From: Alphaproteobacteria bacterium
GTDB taxonomy: Bacteria; Pseudomonadota; Alphaproteobacteria; Reyranellales; Reyranellaceae
Direction: 5' to 3'
Assembly (NCBI GenBank): GCA_016869975.1
Contig: VGCZ01000019.1
Location: 34,034 to 98,033 of the forward strand
Length of the DNA: 64,000 nucleotides
Shown here: one piece after another, positions 8,674 through 17,232 of the stretch
Position numbering within the stretch: the first letter of the stretch is position 1
Layout: each line of letters begins with the position of its first letter
Translations under genes and position numbers: made by a program
The notes under the pieces: model-generated
What the model was told of the DNA's origin: nothing
What the model saw: only the letters and a program-made list of their open reading frames with translations
The model's database searches: none

Positions 8674-10125
8674 TCAGGGCAACGTCAGATCGGCGTAAGG
8701 GTAGAAGCGCTTGAGGTCGACGTTCTCGTACGGCAGCCCCTCGAGCCGCACCGTGCCGAGGAACGGCTCGGTCGGCTCGACCAGCAGGATGGTCTTGGCG
8801 AAGCCGCTGTCGTCGAAGCCGCGCCGGAAGTGCACGCGCGACTTGATGGCGAAGACCTTGAATGCCGCCGGATCGAGATTCATCAGGCCGAGATGCGACA
8901 GCTCGGTCACCTGCACCAGGTAGGGACTCAGCACGAGCACGTTGCCCCGACCGAACTCAATCGTGGCGCCGCGCGCTGCGGCCTCGCGCACCTTGCCGAC
9001 CACCCGCACCGGCGCGCCGGCCGATTCGTCGACGCGGCCACCGACCTCCATGTCGAACGGGTCGCCGGGCTTGGCGGCCTTGATCGCCTCGACGGCTTTG
9101 GCGTCGGCGATCGTGGCGATCACCACGTCGTGCAGGTCCTGCGCGATGATCTCCCGCAAGAGCCAGGTCGCGTAGCCTGACCGGTCGCTGTGGTCGGCGA
9201 GCACGATCGGCGTGTCGCCGCGGTCCAGCGCCCGCTTGGCCAGCGCCACGCCCTCGGGGATCAGGTGCACCTTGGCGGCGTTGACCAGCTCCTTGCGCCG
9301 GCGCCACGCGGATTGCGCCATGTCGTCGGCGATCTTCTTCGCCAGTTCCGGCTTGCCGTTGGTCAGCACCTGGAAAGTCATGCCGACATCGGGCACGTCG
9401 GCCCACGGAAATCCGAACATGAAGTTGACGTAGACGTCGGGCTCGCGCGCCTCCCAGGTCAGGGCGCGCTGTACCAGGTCCATCCAGGGCGAGGCGCCGG
9501 TCCATTGCAGCACCGTGGCGGTGATGATCGGCACCTTCACCGTCGCCGTGGCGGGCTTGTAGTCGCCGCGGATGGCGCGCACCAGCATGCGCGCAGCGCG
9601 CTCGCCCTGCAGATGCATGTCGTAGTGCGGGAAGTACTTCACGCAGAACGCCATGTCGGCGTGGCGCAGGAACTCCTCGTCCTCGTTGGCGTGCGGATCG
9701 AAGGTCGCGGCGATGAAGGCCTTGGGTCCGATCACCGCCCGTACGCGCCGGGCCAGCTCAGCTTCCGGTCGCGGCACGCCGCGCACCGCCATGGCGCCGT
9801 GGATACAGAGATACGCGCCATCGAACGGCCCCCGCGTCTTGAGTTCCTCGACCATGCGCCCGGTGAAGCGCTCGAACGCCTCCTGGGTGACCCAGCCCGA
9901 ACCGGTGCCGGTGCGCGGAAAGCCCGGCGACTCGATGCCGACAAGCTCGACACCGGCATGCTCGCGCGCGACCTGGACGAAGCCGCCCATGTAGCCCTTG
10001 GGATCGTGCGACAGGAGCGCCTCGTCGCGCATCGGCGAGCCGGGATAGATGAAGTCCTCAACCGTGGTGTCGTTGTTCAGGAACGACACCGTCTCGTGCG
10101 AGAAGTACAGGACCGCGATGCGCAT
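8674..10125 (-). CDS. M81 family metallopeptidase-like protein (MlrC family)
   Basis: A 483-residue member of the family named after MlrC, the third enzyme of microcystin linear-peptide degradation; most relatives have other, unknown substrates. Likely metal and active-site residues are visible in SHETVSF near the start, LCIHGAMAVRG, AATFDPHANEDE and LADHSDRSGYAT. It is full length and has no signal peptide. It is last in a minus-strand run with the MaoC hydratase (2-base gap), two CoA-transferases and an acyl-CoA dehydrogenase. That context points to a small-molecule amide or hydroxyacid intermediate rather than a toxin peptide, which is inference. Confidence 0.9.
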   Translation of the reverse strand: MRIAVLYFSHETVSFLNNDTTVEDFIYPGSPMRDEALLSHDPKGYMGGFVQVAREHAGVELVGIESPGFPRTGTGSGWVTQEAFERFTGRMVEELKTRGPFDGAYLCIHGAMAVRGVPRPEAELARRVRAVIGPKAFIAATFDPHANEDEEFLRHADMAFCVKYFPHYDMHLQGERAARMLVRAIRGDYKPATATVKVPIITATVLQWTGASPWMDLVQRALTWEAREPDVYVNFMFGFPWADVPDVGMTFQVLTNGKPELAKKIADDMAQSAWRRRKELVNAAKVHLIPEGVALAKRALDRGDTPIVLADHSDRSGYATWLLREIIAQDLHDVVIATIADAKAVEAIKAAKPGDPFDMEVGGRVDESAGAPVRVVGKVREAAARGATIEFGRGNVLVLSPYLVQVTELSHLGLMNLDPAAFKVFAIKSRVHFRRGFDDSGFAKTILLVEPTEPFLGTVRLEGLPYENVDLKRFYPYADLTLP

Positions 10126-10127
10126 GA

Positions 10128-10646
10128 TCAGTAATCCGCCTTGTCGTCGACCGCGTGGCCGCGCTTGGGCACCAGGATCGTGCGCTCGAAGGTCATGAAG
10201 ACGGTGCCATCGGCCTTCTTGCCGATCGTGCGCACGGTGACCACGCCCTGGGTCGGCCGCTTCGCCGACTCGCGTTTGTCGAGCACCTCGGACTCGGCGT
10301 AGATCGTATCGCCGACGAAGACCGGCTTGCTGAGCTTAATGTCAGTCCAGCCGAGATTGCCAATCGCCTTCTGGCTCACATCGCTGACGCTCATGCCGGC
10401 GACGATCGACAGGGTCAGGCAGGAATTCACCACAGGCCGGCCGAACTCCGACTTCGCGGCATAGGCCTTGTCGAAATGCAGCGGGTGCTGGTTCATCGTC
10501 AGCAGGGTGAACCAGGTGTTGTCGCTCTCGGTGATGGTGCGGCCGGGACGATGCTCGTAGACGTCGCCCTTCTGGAAATCCTCGTAATAGCGACCGAACT
10601 GTTCGCGGTAGCGATTCGGCCCGACCTGTTTCGACGCTACGACCAT
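10128..10646 (-). CDS. MaoC family (hot-dog fold) dehydratase/hydratase
   Basis: A 172-residue hot-dog-fold protein that would hydrate or dehydrate an enoyl-CoA-type thioester. The hydratase motif is present as NQHPLHFDKAYAAKSEFGRPVVN, with the catalytic Asp/His region near 50-60, followed by the STLS-like LTLSIVAGMSV helix. The sequence recalls beta-methylmalyl-CoA or mesaconyl-CoA dehydratases. It overlaps the upstream CoA-transferase by 10 bases and ends two bases before the M81 gene, so translation is probably coupled. A C4-C5 branched dicarboxyl-CoA substrate fits the neighbours but is not proven. Confidence 0.9.
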   Translation of the reverse strand: MVVASKQVGPNRYREQFGRYYEDFQKGDVYEHRPGRTITESDNTWFTLLTMNQHPLHFDKAYAAKSEFGRPVVNSCLTLSIVAGMSVSDVSQKAIGNLGWTDIKLSKPVFVGDTIYAESEVLDKRESAKRPTQGVVTVRTIGKKADGTVFMTFERTILVPKRGHAVDDKADY

Positions 10647-11740
10647 CCCTTGCCTCCATGCTCACCCAGCAGCGGCTCGCGATAGGTCACCCGCGAGGGC
10701 TCCTCCTTGAACCGCACGACAGGCGCGAAATGCCTGCGGCCCATGTCGTCGGTCACGATCATGCCGCGCTTCTTCAGGTTGGCGTCCTCGATCGCCTCCG
10801 GCAGCGTATTCACCGGGCCGTAGCAGACATCGAGCTTCGACAGATACTCCATCCAGTGCCGTAGCGACTTCGAACGGAAGGTCGCTTCGAGGAATTCCAT
10901 GACAGGCTTCTGGTGCGCGCCGGGCCATTCGCAGAGCGGCGCGAAGTCCGGCCGTCCCAGCGCGCCCAGCAGGTTCTGCACGAACTTCATCTCCTGCCCG
11001 GCGAGCACGAGCTGGCGGCCATCGGACGTGTCGTAGATGCGATAGAAGGCCGAGCCGCCCGTCGTGCGCTGGGTCTTCACGTCGGGCTGCGTGCCGTCGG
11101 TGAACGGCGCGCCGACCACGTTGGCGCACGACGCCATCAGCGCCTCGTGCATCGACACGTCGATGTAGTCGCCCTTGCCCGTGCTGACGCGGCGCAGCAG
11201 TGCCATCAGCACGCCGGCCAGCCCGTGCAGGCCGCTCACCACGTCGGCGGCGGGAATGCCGGGGATCGCCGGCCGCCCGTCGTCGCCCAGGGTCAGGCTC
11301 AGCACGCCGGTCATCGCCTCGAGCGCGAGATCGTGCGCGGCGCGGCCGGGATAGGCGCCGTCCTGGCCGAAGGCGGAGATCGAGCAATAGACGATGCCCG
11401 GGTTCCGGGCCTTCACCGCCTCGTAACCGACGCCGAAGCGCGCGGCGACGCCGGGGCGGAACGACTCCACCAGCACGTCGGCTTCGCAGGCGAGGCGAAA
11501 GAGGTCCGCCCTACCCTGCTCGCTCTTGAGGTCGAGGACGACGCTCCTCTTGCCGCGCGCCATGTTGCGGAAGAACACCGATGTGCGCTGGTCGGGCGGC
11601 AGGATGTGACGGCCGGGGTCGCCCTCGCCCGGCGGCTCGACCTTGATCACCGTGGCGCCGTGATCGGCCAGCGCCGTCGTGAGATACGGCCCCGGCAGGA
11701 ACCAGGAGAGATCGACGACCTTGATGCCTTCGAGCTTCAT
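10637..11740 (-). CDS. Class III CoA-transferase (CaiB/BaiF family)
   Basis: Transfers CoA between carboxylic acids through an aspartyl-CoA intermediate. The 367-residue protein has the N-terminal KVVDLSWFLPGPYLTTALADHGATVIKVE, the VVLDLKSEQGRADL segment, the YPGRAAHDLALEAMTG region with the presumed nucleophilic Asp in AHDL, and the TGKGDYIDVSMHEAL block. The family works as an interlocked dimer in the cytoplasm. It lies between a second CoA-transferase (separated by a palindrome pair) and a MaoC hydratase it overlaps. It therefore probably activates the acid that the hydratase then processes. Confidence 0.93.
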   Translation of the reverse strand: MKLEGIKVVDLSWFLPGPYLTTALADHGATVIKVEPPGEGDPGRHILPPDQRTSVFFRNMARGKRSVVLDLKSEQGRADLFRLACEADVLVESFRPGVAARFGVGYEAVKARNPGIVYCSISAFGQDGAYPGRAAHDLALEAMTGVLSLTLGDDGRPAIPGIPAADVVSGLHGLAGVLMALLRRVSTGKGDYIDVSMHEALMASCANVVGAPFTDGTQPDVKTQRTTGGSAFYRIYDTSDGRQLVLAGQEMKFVQNLLGALGRPDFAPLCEWPGAHQKPVMEFLEATFRSKSLRHWMEYLSKLDVCYGPVNTLPEAIEDANLKKRGMIVTDDMGRRHFAPVVRFKEEPSRVTYREPLLGEHGGKGWS

Positions 11741-11757
11741 GACTTCGCACCTTATCT

Positions 11758-11878
11758 CCCTCTCCCCGCTTGCGGGGAGAGGGTCGGGGTGAGGGGCCGC
11801 ATCGAGTTACGCACAACGACCGCGCGTCACCTGAAGCAACCCCTCACCCTAACCCTCTCCCCGCCGGCGGGGAGAGGG
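11758..11878. repeat. Pair of inverted family-A palindromes
   Basis: Two near-identical 39-base units lie in opposite orientation, 11758-11796 and 11840-11878, separated by 43 bases. Each has a perfect 12-base palindrome arm (CCCTCTCCCCGC with GCGGGGAGAGGG, loop TT or CG) followed by a conserved GGGTGAGGGG-type tail. The arrangement resembles bacterial interspersed mosaic elements built from REP units. It sits between two co-directional CoA-transferase genes. Confidence 0.85.
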
Positions 11879-11885
11879 AACTTGC

Positions 11886-13019
11886 TCATGAGACGTATGT
11901 GATGGTGTCGGCGCCCAGCGATGAGCATGCCGTCTGTGATGGCCGCTCGCCGTCGATGCGCAGGGGATTGGCGATGACGCGCAGTCGGCCCTTGGTCGGA
12001 TGCGGCACGTCGGAGACCATGCCCGCATTGCGCACGAACGGACTGTCGAGCGCCTGATCGAGGCGATAGACTGGCGCGGCCGGCAGCAGGCCGTTGAGCA
12101 GCGACAGCCACTCTGCGGTCGTGCGCGTCTGGAACGTGGGATCCAGCGCGTCGGACAGCGCCGCGCGGTTGACGGCGCGGGTGTTGGGATCGGGGAAGCG
12201 CGGGTCGTTCAGCAAGTCTTGGCGACCGATCACGTCGACCAGCGCCAGCCAGAATTTCTGCGTCATGCACATGACGAAGATCCAGCCATCCTTCGTCGGG
12301 AAGGTCTGCACCGGCGCCAGCGCCAGATGCGCGCTGCGCGGCACACGCGGCGAGACATCGCCCTCGTTAAGATACCAGGTGCCGGGATAGGTGAGCTGGT
12401 GCAGCGCCACGTCGAACAGGCAGGTCTCGACGTCGCAGCCCTGCCCCGTGCCGCGCGCGCGCAGCAGGCAGGACAGCAGGCCGACCGTGCCGGTGAGCCC
12501 GCTCATGCTGTCGATCAGCGAGACACCGACGCGCGTCGGCGCTCCATCGGGGTCGCCGGTGAGCTCCATCAGCCCGGCTTCGGCCTGCATCAGGAAGTCG
12601 TAGCCCGGCCAGTCCGCGCGCTCGCCGGAGCGGCCATAGGCCGAGATGTGCAGGCAGACGATCGAAGGCTTCAGGTGCTTGAGCGCCGCGTAGTCGATGC
12701 CGAGCTTGGCCGGCTGCGTGCCGCGCAGATTGTTGACCACGCAATCGGCGGTCCTCACCAGCGCCTCGAATTGCCGCCTGCCCTCGGCGCTTTTGATGTC
12801 GAGCGTCACGCTCTTCTTGCCGAGGTTCCAGGCCTGGAAGTACTGGCTGTCGTCCTTGCCCAGCTTGTGCGGCCCGACCTGGCGCGATGGATCACCCTCG
12901 GGTGGCTCGATCTTGATCACCTCGGCGCCCAGCTCGGCCAGGAACATCGTGCCGTAGGGCCCCGCGCCAAACTGCTCCAGGGTCAGGACCCGCACGCCGG
13001 TCAGCGGCTTGGCGTTCAT
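11886..13019 (-). CDS. Class III CoA-transferase (CaiB/BaiF family)
   Basis: A second, 377-residue CoA-transferase of the same fold, clearly diverged from its neighbour. Motifs are VRVLTLEQFGAGPYGTMFLAELGAEVIKIE, VVNNLRGTQPAKLGIDY, and WPGYDFLMQAEAGLMELTG with the presumed catalytic Asp in GYDF. The ATG at 13019 shares bases with the stop of the upstream acyl-CoA dehydrogenase (ATGA), so the two are translationally coupled; a longer frame to 13043 is disfavoured. Having two distinct CoA-transferases in one operon suggests either a heteromeric enzyme or two substrates, a choice the sequence does not settle. Confidence 0.92.
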   Translation of the reverse strand: MNAKPLTGVRVLTLEQFGAGPYGTMFLAELGAEVIKIEPPEGDPSRQVGPHKLGKDDSQYFQAWNLGKKSVTLDIKSAEGRRQFEALVRTADCVVNNLRGTQPAKLGIDYAALKHLKPSIVCLHISAYGRSGERADWPGYDFLMQAEAGLMELTGDPDGAPTRVGVSLIDSMSGLTGTVGLLSCLLRARGTGQGCDVETCLFDVALHQLTYPGTWYLNEGDVSPRVPRSAHLALAPVQTFPTKDGWIFVMCMTQKFWLALVDVIGRQDLLNDPRFPDPNTRAVNRAALSDALDPTFQTRTTAEWLSLLNGLLPAAPVYRLDQALDSPFVRNAGMVSDVPHPTKGRLRVIANPLRIDGERPSQTACSSLGADTITYVS

Positions 13020-14191
13020 ACGCTGGCGGTCCGGCGTGCCCATTGGCGGGCGATGATCAGGCGCTGCATCTCGTTGGTGCCCTCGCCGATGCAGGTCAGC
13101 GGCGCGTCGCGATAGAGCCGCTCGATGTCGTATTCCTTGGAGTAGCCGTAGGCGCCGTGGATGCGCATCGACTCGGTGCTGTTCTCCAGCGCCGCTTCGG
13201 AGGCGAAATATTTCGCCATGCCCGCCTCCATGTCGCAGCGATCGCCGCGATCGAAGGCGGCGGCGGCGTCGAGGGTCAGCAGCCGCGCGGCGCGCGCCCG
13301 CGTCGCCATCTCGCCGATCTTCAGCGCGATCGCCTGGTGCTCGATGATCGGCTTGCCGAAGGTCTGGCGGATCTGCGCGTAGTCGGTGGCGAGCTTCAGC
13401 GCGCCCTCGGCGATGCCGACGCCGCGCGCCGCGACGTTGATGCGCCCCAGCTCCAGCCCGCCGGCAACCTGGGTGAAGCCGCGGCCCTCGACCTCGCCGA
13501 TCAGATGGTCAGCGGGAACGCGGTAGTCCTGGAAGATCAGCTCGCCGGAATCGATCGACTTGTAGCCCAGCTTCTCCAGCTTGCGGCCGACGGTGAAGCC
13601 CGGCCCCTTGGGCGCGATGAACAGGCTCATGCCGGTGTAGCGCGGGCTAGCCTCGGCGTTGGTCTTCACCAAAAGCGCGAAGCACGAGCCCTCGATGCCG
13701 TTGCTGATCCAGGTCTTGGTGCCGTTGATGACGTAGTCGCCGCGCTCGCGCCGCGCGGTCATGCGGATCGCCTGCAGATCGGTGCCGGCGTTGGGCTCGG
13801 TCAGCGCCAGCCCGCCCCTGATCTCGCCGCTGGCGAATTTGGGCAGCCATTGGCGACGCTGCGGCTCGGTGCCGAACTTCTCGACCGCCAGCGCCAGCAT
13901 CAGATGCGAGTTGAAGATGCCGGTGAGCGCCATCCACACCGAGGAGATGCGCATGACGATCTTGGCGTAGGTCGTCGCCGGCAGGCCGAGCCCGCCATAC
14001 TCGGGGCTGACCGTGGCGCCGAACAGGCCGAGTTCCTTCATCTGCTCGACCAGCTCGGCCGGCCAGCGATCGGCGTGGTCGAACTCCTTCACCCGCGGCG
14101 CCACCTCGCGGTCGACCCATTTGTCGATCGTCGCCAGAAGCTGCGCCTCGTCGGCCTGATCGATGCTGCGCACCCGTTCGGCGGCGTCCAT
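13016..14191 (-). CDS. Acyl-CoA dehydrogenase
   Basis: FAD-dependent alpha,beta-dehydrogenation of an acyl-CoA. The 391-residue protein has all the family landmarks: LTEPNAGTDLQAIRMTA and GDYVINGTKTWISNG around the flavin site, the RQTFGKPIIEHQAIALKIGEMATRA helices, RIHGAYGYSKEYDIERLYRDA, and the terminal CIGEGTNEMQRLIIARQ, where the Glu is the position of the medium-chain enzyme's catalytic base. The start at 14191 is fixed by a strong GAGGAGGGA ribosome site. It is the first gene of the minus-strand operon running down to 8674. Its electrons would normally go to an electron-transfer flavoprotein encoded elsewhere. Confidence 0.94.
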   Translation of the reverse strand: MDAAERVRSIDQADEAQLLATIDKWVDREVAPRVKEFDHADRWPAELVEQMKELGLFGATVSPEYGGLGLPATTYAKIVMRISSVWMALTGIFNSHLMLALAVEKFGTEPQRRQWLPKFASGEIRGGLALTEPNAGTDLQAIRMTARRERGDYVINGTKTWISNGIEGSCFALLVKTNAEASPRYTGMSLFIAPKGPGFTVGRKLEKLGYKSIDSGELIFQDYRVPADHLIGEVEGRGFTQVAGGLELGRINVAARGVGIAEGALKLATDYAQIRQTFGKPIIEHQAIALKIGEMATRARAARLLTLDAAAAFDRGDRCDMEAGMAKYFASEAALENSTESMRIHGAYGYSKEYDIERLYRDAPLTCIGEGTNEMQRLIIARQWARRTASV

Positions 14192-14282
14192 CGGCGTTCC
14201 CTCCTCAACTACTGCGGCGACCAATCTAGCATTCACCCGCTTTCGCCCGCATCATATGCCGCGCCTCACGCGGAGGAGAGCA

Positions 14283-14966
14283 ATGGCTCCCAATCTCGAG
14301 ACGATCGCCAAGAAGATGTCTGAGTGCGCCGCGAACATTGGCGAGGTCAGAGTCCAGGCGGGTTCGGAACACCAGAATGGAGTGTGGAGGTTTTACGCGC
14401 ACCTGCCTGAGATCCTTCCCAAGGACACAGCGATATCGCTCTGCCGAGGTTGGGCTCAAATTCTCCGAGAGGCCCTGCCGGAAAGACATGACGACTGGTC
14501 GAGCATAGTTGAGGTTTGGACGCCACTGCTCATGACGATGGGGGTGTACTGTATCGGTCGTGTCGGTCATGAGGACACTTGGGTGGCGCCTGGTTTGTCG
14601 GAAGAAGGGGTCAACCCACAGGAGTGGGAGATCCTCTATCAGCAATTTGATGCGTACCTTCACGTTCGCGGCAAAAGCGATTGGCAGGGAGGTGGTGACT
14701 ACTATCTTTTCGACGAATGGAGTGGCTACGCGGACCACTCCATCACGATCTATCGGATCGAGTTTCTCACGCCTGACCTGGTGAGCGGGATACAAGGCTT
14801 CCTTAGGGACAGCTATGCGAGCTGGATGGTTTACATCGTCCTGGATCTGCTGCCTCCCGTCGAAGGCATTTCATCCGATGGACTGGAAATCCATGCCGAT
14901 CGCATCGTCGAAAAGTGGGATCGCGCTTTCATGGTTGAACGGCTGGGCGAGCGGCTGAAGGTCTAG
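14283..14966 (+). CDS. Hypothetical protein, low-GC
   Basis: A 227-residue soluble protein I do not recognise. The start is well supported: ATG at 14283 preceded by GGAGGAG. It is acidic and rich in Trp, Tyr and Asp (WRFYAHLPEILPKD, WGG-like DWQGGGDYYLFDEWSGY), without signal peptide or membrane segments. Its first 60 bases are about 55% G+C, against about 80% in a line of the transporter gene that follows. Codons such as TTT, ATA and AGG, rare nearby, are frequent. This suggests recent acquisition. It is followed 16 bases later by a nucleoside transporter gene, but a shared role is not evident. An immunity-type or DUF protein is possible. Confidence 0.75.
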   Translation: MAPNLETIAKKMSECAANIGEVRVQAGSEHQNGVWRFYAHLPEILPKDTAISLCRGWAQILREALPERHDDWSSIVEVWTPLLMTMGVYCIGRVGHEDTWVAPGLSEEGVNPQEWEILYQQFDAYLHVRGKSDWQGGGDYYLFDEWSGYADHSITIYRIEFLTPDLVSGIQGFLRDSYASWMVYIVLDLLPPVEGISSDGLEIHADRIVEKWDRAFMVERLGERLKV

Positions 14967-14982
14967 GACGGGAGAACCTCAG

Positions 14983-16224
14983 ATGTGGCAGAGCCTGCTA
15001 GGTCTGATCGTGCTGACCGCGCTTGCATGGGCGCTGAGCGAGAACCGGCGCGCTGTCGCATGGCGGCCAGTGCTGATCGGCATCGCGCTGCAGGTCGCGC
15101 TCGCCGTGCTGTTCCTCCATGTGCCGCCGCTGCGCGAGGGCCTGTCGGCGCTGACCGGCGCGGTCGACGCGCTGGCGGCGGCGACGCGGGCCGGCACGGC
15201 GCTGGTCTTCGGCTATCTCGGCGGCGCGCCCCTGCCCTTCGCCGAGAGCTTTCCCGGCGGCGGCTTCATCCTCGCCTTCCAGGCGCTGCCGCTGGTGCTG
15301 GTGATCTCCGCGCTCTCGAGCCTGCTGTTCCATTGGGGCGTGCTGCCGGCCTTGGTGCGCGGCCTGTCCTGGGCGCTGGAGCGCACCATGAAGGTCGGCG
15401 GCGCGGTCGGCCTGTCGACGGCGGCCAATATCTTCGTCGGCATGGTCGAGGCGCCGCTGTTCATCCGGCCCTACCTGAAGCGGGTGAGCCGCAGCGAGTT
15501 GTTCGTGATCATGACATCGGGCATGGCCGGCGTCGCCGGCACGGTCATGGTGCTCTACGCCCTGATCCTCGGCACGGCGGTGCCCGGCGCGCTGGGCCAC
15601 ATCCTGCTGTCCTCGCTGCTGACCGCGCCGGCGGCGATCGTTGTGGCGCTACTGATGGTGCCTGATGACCGGCCGCCGACCGGCGCCACGCTCGACACGG
15701 GCGAAGGCCGCGCCCATGGCAGCGTGGACGCCATCGTGCGCGGTACGGTGGGCGGGCTGGAGCTGCTGCTCAACATCATCGCCATGCTGATCGTGTTCGT
15801 GGCGCTGGTGGCGCTGGCGAACCTGATCCTCGGCCTGCTGCCCGACATCTGGGGTGCCAAGATCACGCTGCAGCGGGTGCTGGGCTGGGCGATGGCCCCG
15901 ATCTGCTGGCTGATGGGCGTTCCCTGGGCAGAGGCCACCACCGCCGGCGGGCTGATGGGCGTCAAGATCGTGCTCAACGAGTTCGTCGCCTATCTCGAGC
16001 TGGCGAAGCTGCCCGCCGGCGCCCTGTCGGAGCGCTCCAAGCTGATCATGACCTACGCGCTCTGCGGCTTCGCCAATTTCGGCAGCCTCGGCATCATGAT
16101 CGGCGGCATCTCGGCCATGGCCCCCGAACGCCGCGCCGAGATCGTCGCGCTGGGGCCACGCACGATCGTGTCAGGCACCTTGGCCACCTGCATGACCGCA
16201 GCGCTGGTGGGGGTGCTGGTGTGA
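14983..16224 (+). CDS. Concentrative nucleoside transporter (CNT/NupC family)
   Basis: A 413-residue inner-membrane symporter that imports nucleosides with a proton or sodium gradient. The arrangement matches NupC: an N-terminal set of three helices, the GGGFILAFQALPLVLVISALSSLLFHWG segment, then the family core VGLSTAANIFVGMVEAPLFIRPYL, where the Glu-Ala-Pro helix hairpin binds substrate. The second half has GGLMGVKIVLNEFVAYLEL and the C-terminal signature ALCGFANFGSLGIMIGG. It lies 16 bases after the low-GC gene and before an ABC transporter operon. Uptake of nucleosides as carbon and nitrogen sources is the expected role. Confidence 0.92.
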   Translation: MWQSLLGLIVLTALAWALSENRRAVAWRPVLIGIALQVALAVLFLHVPPLREGLSALTGAVDALAAATRAGTALVFGYLGGAPLPFAESFPGGGFILAFQALPLVLVISALSSLLFHWGVLPALVRGLSWALERTMKVGGAVGLSTAANIFVGMVEAPLFIRPYLKRVSRSELFVIMTSGMAGVAGTVMVLYALILGTAVPGALGHILLSSLLTAPAAIVVALLMVPDDRPPTGATLDTGEGRAHGSVDAIVRGTVGGLELLLNIIAMLIVFVALVALANLILGLLPDIWGAKITLQRVLGWAMAPICWLMGVPWAEATTAGGLMGVKIVLNEFVAYLELAKLPAGALSERSKLIMTYALCGFANFGSLGIMIGGISAMAPERRAEIVALGPRTIVSGTLATCMTAALVGVLV

Positions 16225-16230
16225 GCGCCT

Positions 16231-16256
16231 CCCTTCCCTCGCCAGCGGGGGAAGGG
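16231..16256. repeat. Palindrome, family A
   Basis: Arms CCCTTCCCTCGC and GCGGGGGAAGGG flank a short loop, between the nucleoside transporter stop and the first ABC permease gene. There is no T-run after it, so it is not a standard intrinsic terminator, although the RNA hairpin could still block 3' decay. Confidence 0.75.
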
Positions 16257-16314
16257 ATACCGGACGGCATGTCGCTTGCAACGGAGGGGCCGCGCTCGAT
16301 AGGCTGACGTCGAC

Positions 16315-17232
16315 ATGCTCCGTTTCCTCCTCCGCCGCTTTGTCGTCGCGCTGCTGGTCGCCGCCACGGTGCTGACGCTCGCGTTCATGCTGACGCGGCT
16401 GTCGGGCGACCTGGCGATTTCGATCGCCGGCGCCAACGCGACGCAGGCCGATGTTGAGCTGATCCGCAAGGCCTATGGGCTGGACCGCCCGGTGATCGTG
16501 CAGTTCTTCGACTGGGTCGGCCGCGCGATGATCGGCGATTTCGGCGAGAGCTATTTCTTCAAGGCACGCACCGCCGCGCTGATCGGCGAGCGCATGCCGG
16601 TGACCATCACCCTGGGCCTCACCGGCCTCTTGATCGCGCTGTTCGTGTCGATCCCGATGGGCATCGCCGCCGCGGTCAACGAAGGCGCCTGGGTCGACCG
16701 CGTGGTGCAGTTCATCGCCCTGCTCGGCCAGGCCATGCCGGGCTTCTGGCTCGGCCTGATCCTGATGATCACTTTCGGCCTGCAGCTCGGCTGGCTGCCG
16801 ATTTCCGGCACCGGCTCGTGGCAGCACTACGTGATGCCGGGCATCGTGCTGGCCTTCACCGCGATCCCCGCGCTCACGCGGCTGACCCGCGCCGGCATGA
16901 TCCAGGCCATGAGCTCCGACTATATCCGCACGGCGCGCGCCAAGGGCCTGTCGCGCGCCTCGATCCTGCTCAAGCACGCGCTGCGCAACGCCGCGATCCC
17001 CGTCGTCGCCATCGCTGCCGTGCAATTGGGCTTCATGCTCGGTGGCTCGATCGTCATCGAATCGGTCTTCGCCCTGCACGGCGTCGGCTTCCTGGCCTGG
17101 GAGAGCATCGGCAAGAACGACTTCCCCGTCGTGCAGGCGGTGGTGCTGGTGCTGGCGGTGATCTACGTCGCGCTCACCATGCTGGCCGACATCCTCAACG
17201 CCGTACTCGACCCCCGGCTGCGCACCGCATGA
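16315..17232 (+). CDS. Peptide/nickel-type ABC transporter permease (DppB-like)
   Basis: A 305-residue inner-membrane permease with six predicted helices. The N-terminal helix MLRFLLRRFVVALLVAATVL leads into the LTRLSGDLAISIAG segment characteristic of DppB/OppB. The EAA loop that docks on the ATPases is present as RTARAKGLSRASILLKHALRNAAIP. The stop overlaps the next permease start (ATGA). The operon continues with DppC-, DppD- and DppF-like genes but no binding protein, so the partner must be elsewhere. Confidence 0.93.
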   Translation: MLRFLLRRFVVALLVAATVLTLAFMLTRLSGDLAISIAGANATQADVELIRKAYGLDRPVIVQFFDWVGRAMIGDFGESYFFKARTAALIGERMPVTITLGLTGLLIALFVSIPMGIAAAVNEGAWVDRVVQFIALLGQAMPGFWLGLILMITFGLQLGWLPISGTGSWQHYVMPGIVLAFTAIPALTRLTRAGMIQAMSSDYIRTARAKGLSRASILLKHALRNAAIPVVAIAAVQLGFMLGGSIVIESVFALHGVGFLAWESIGKNDFPVVQAVVLVLAVIYVALTMLADILNAVLDPRLRTA

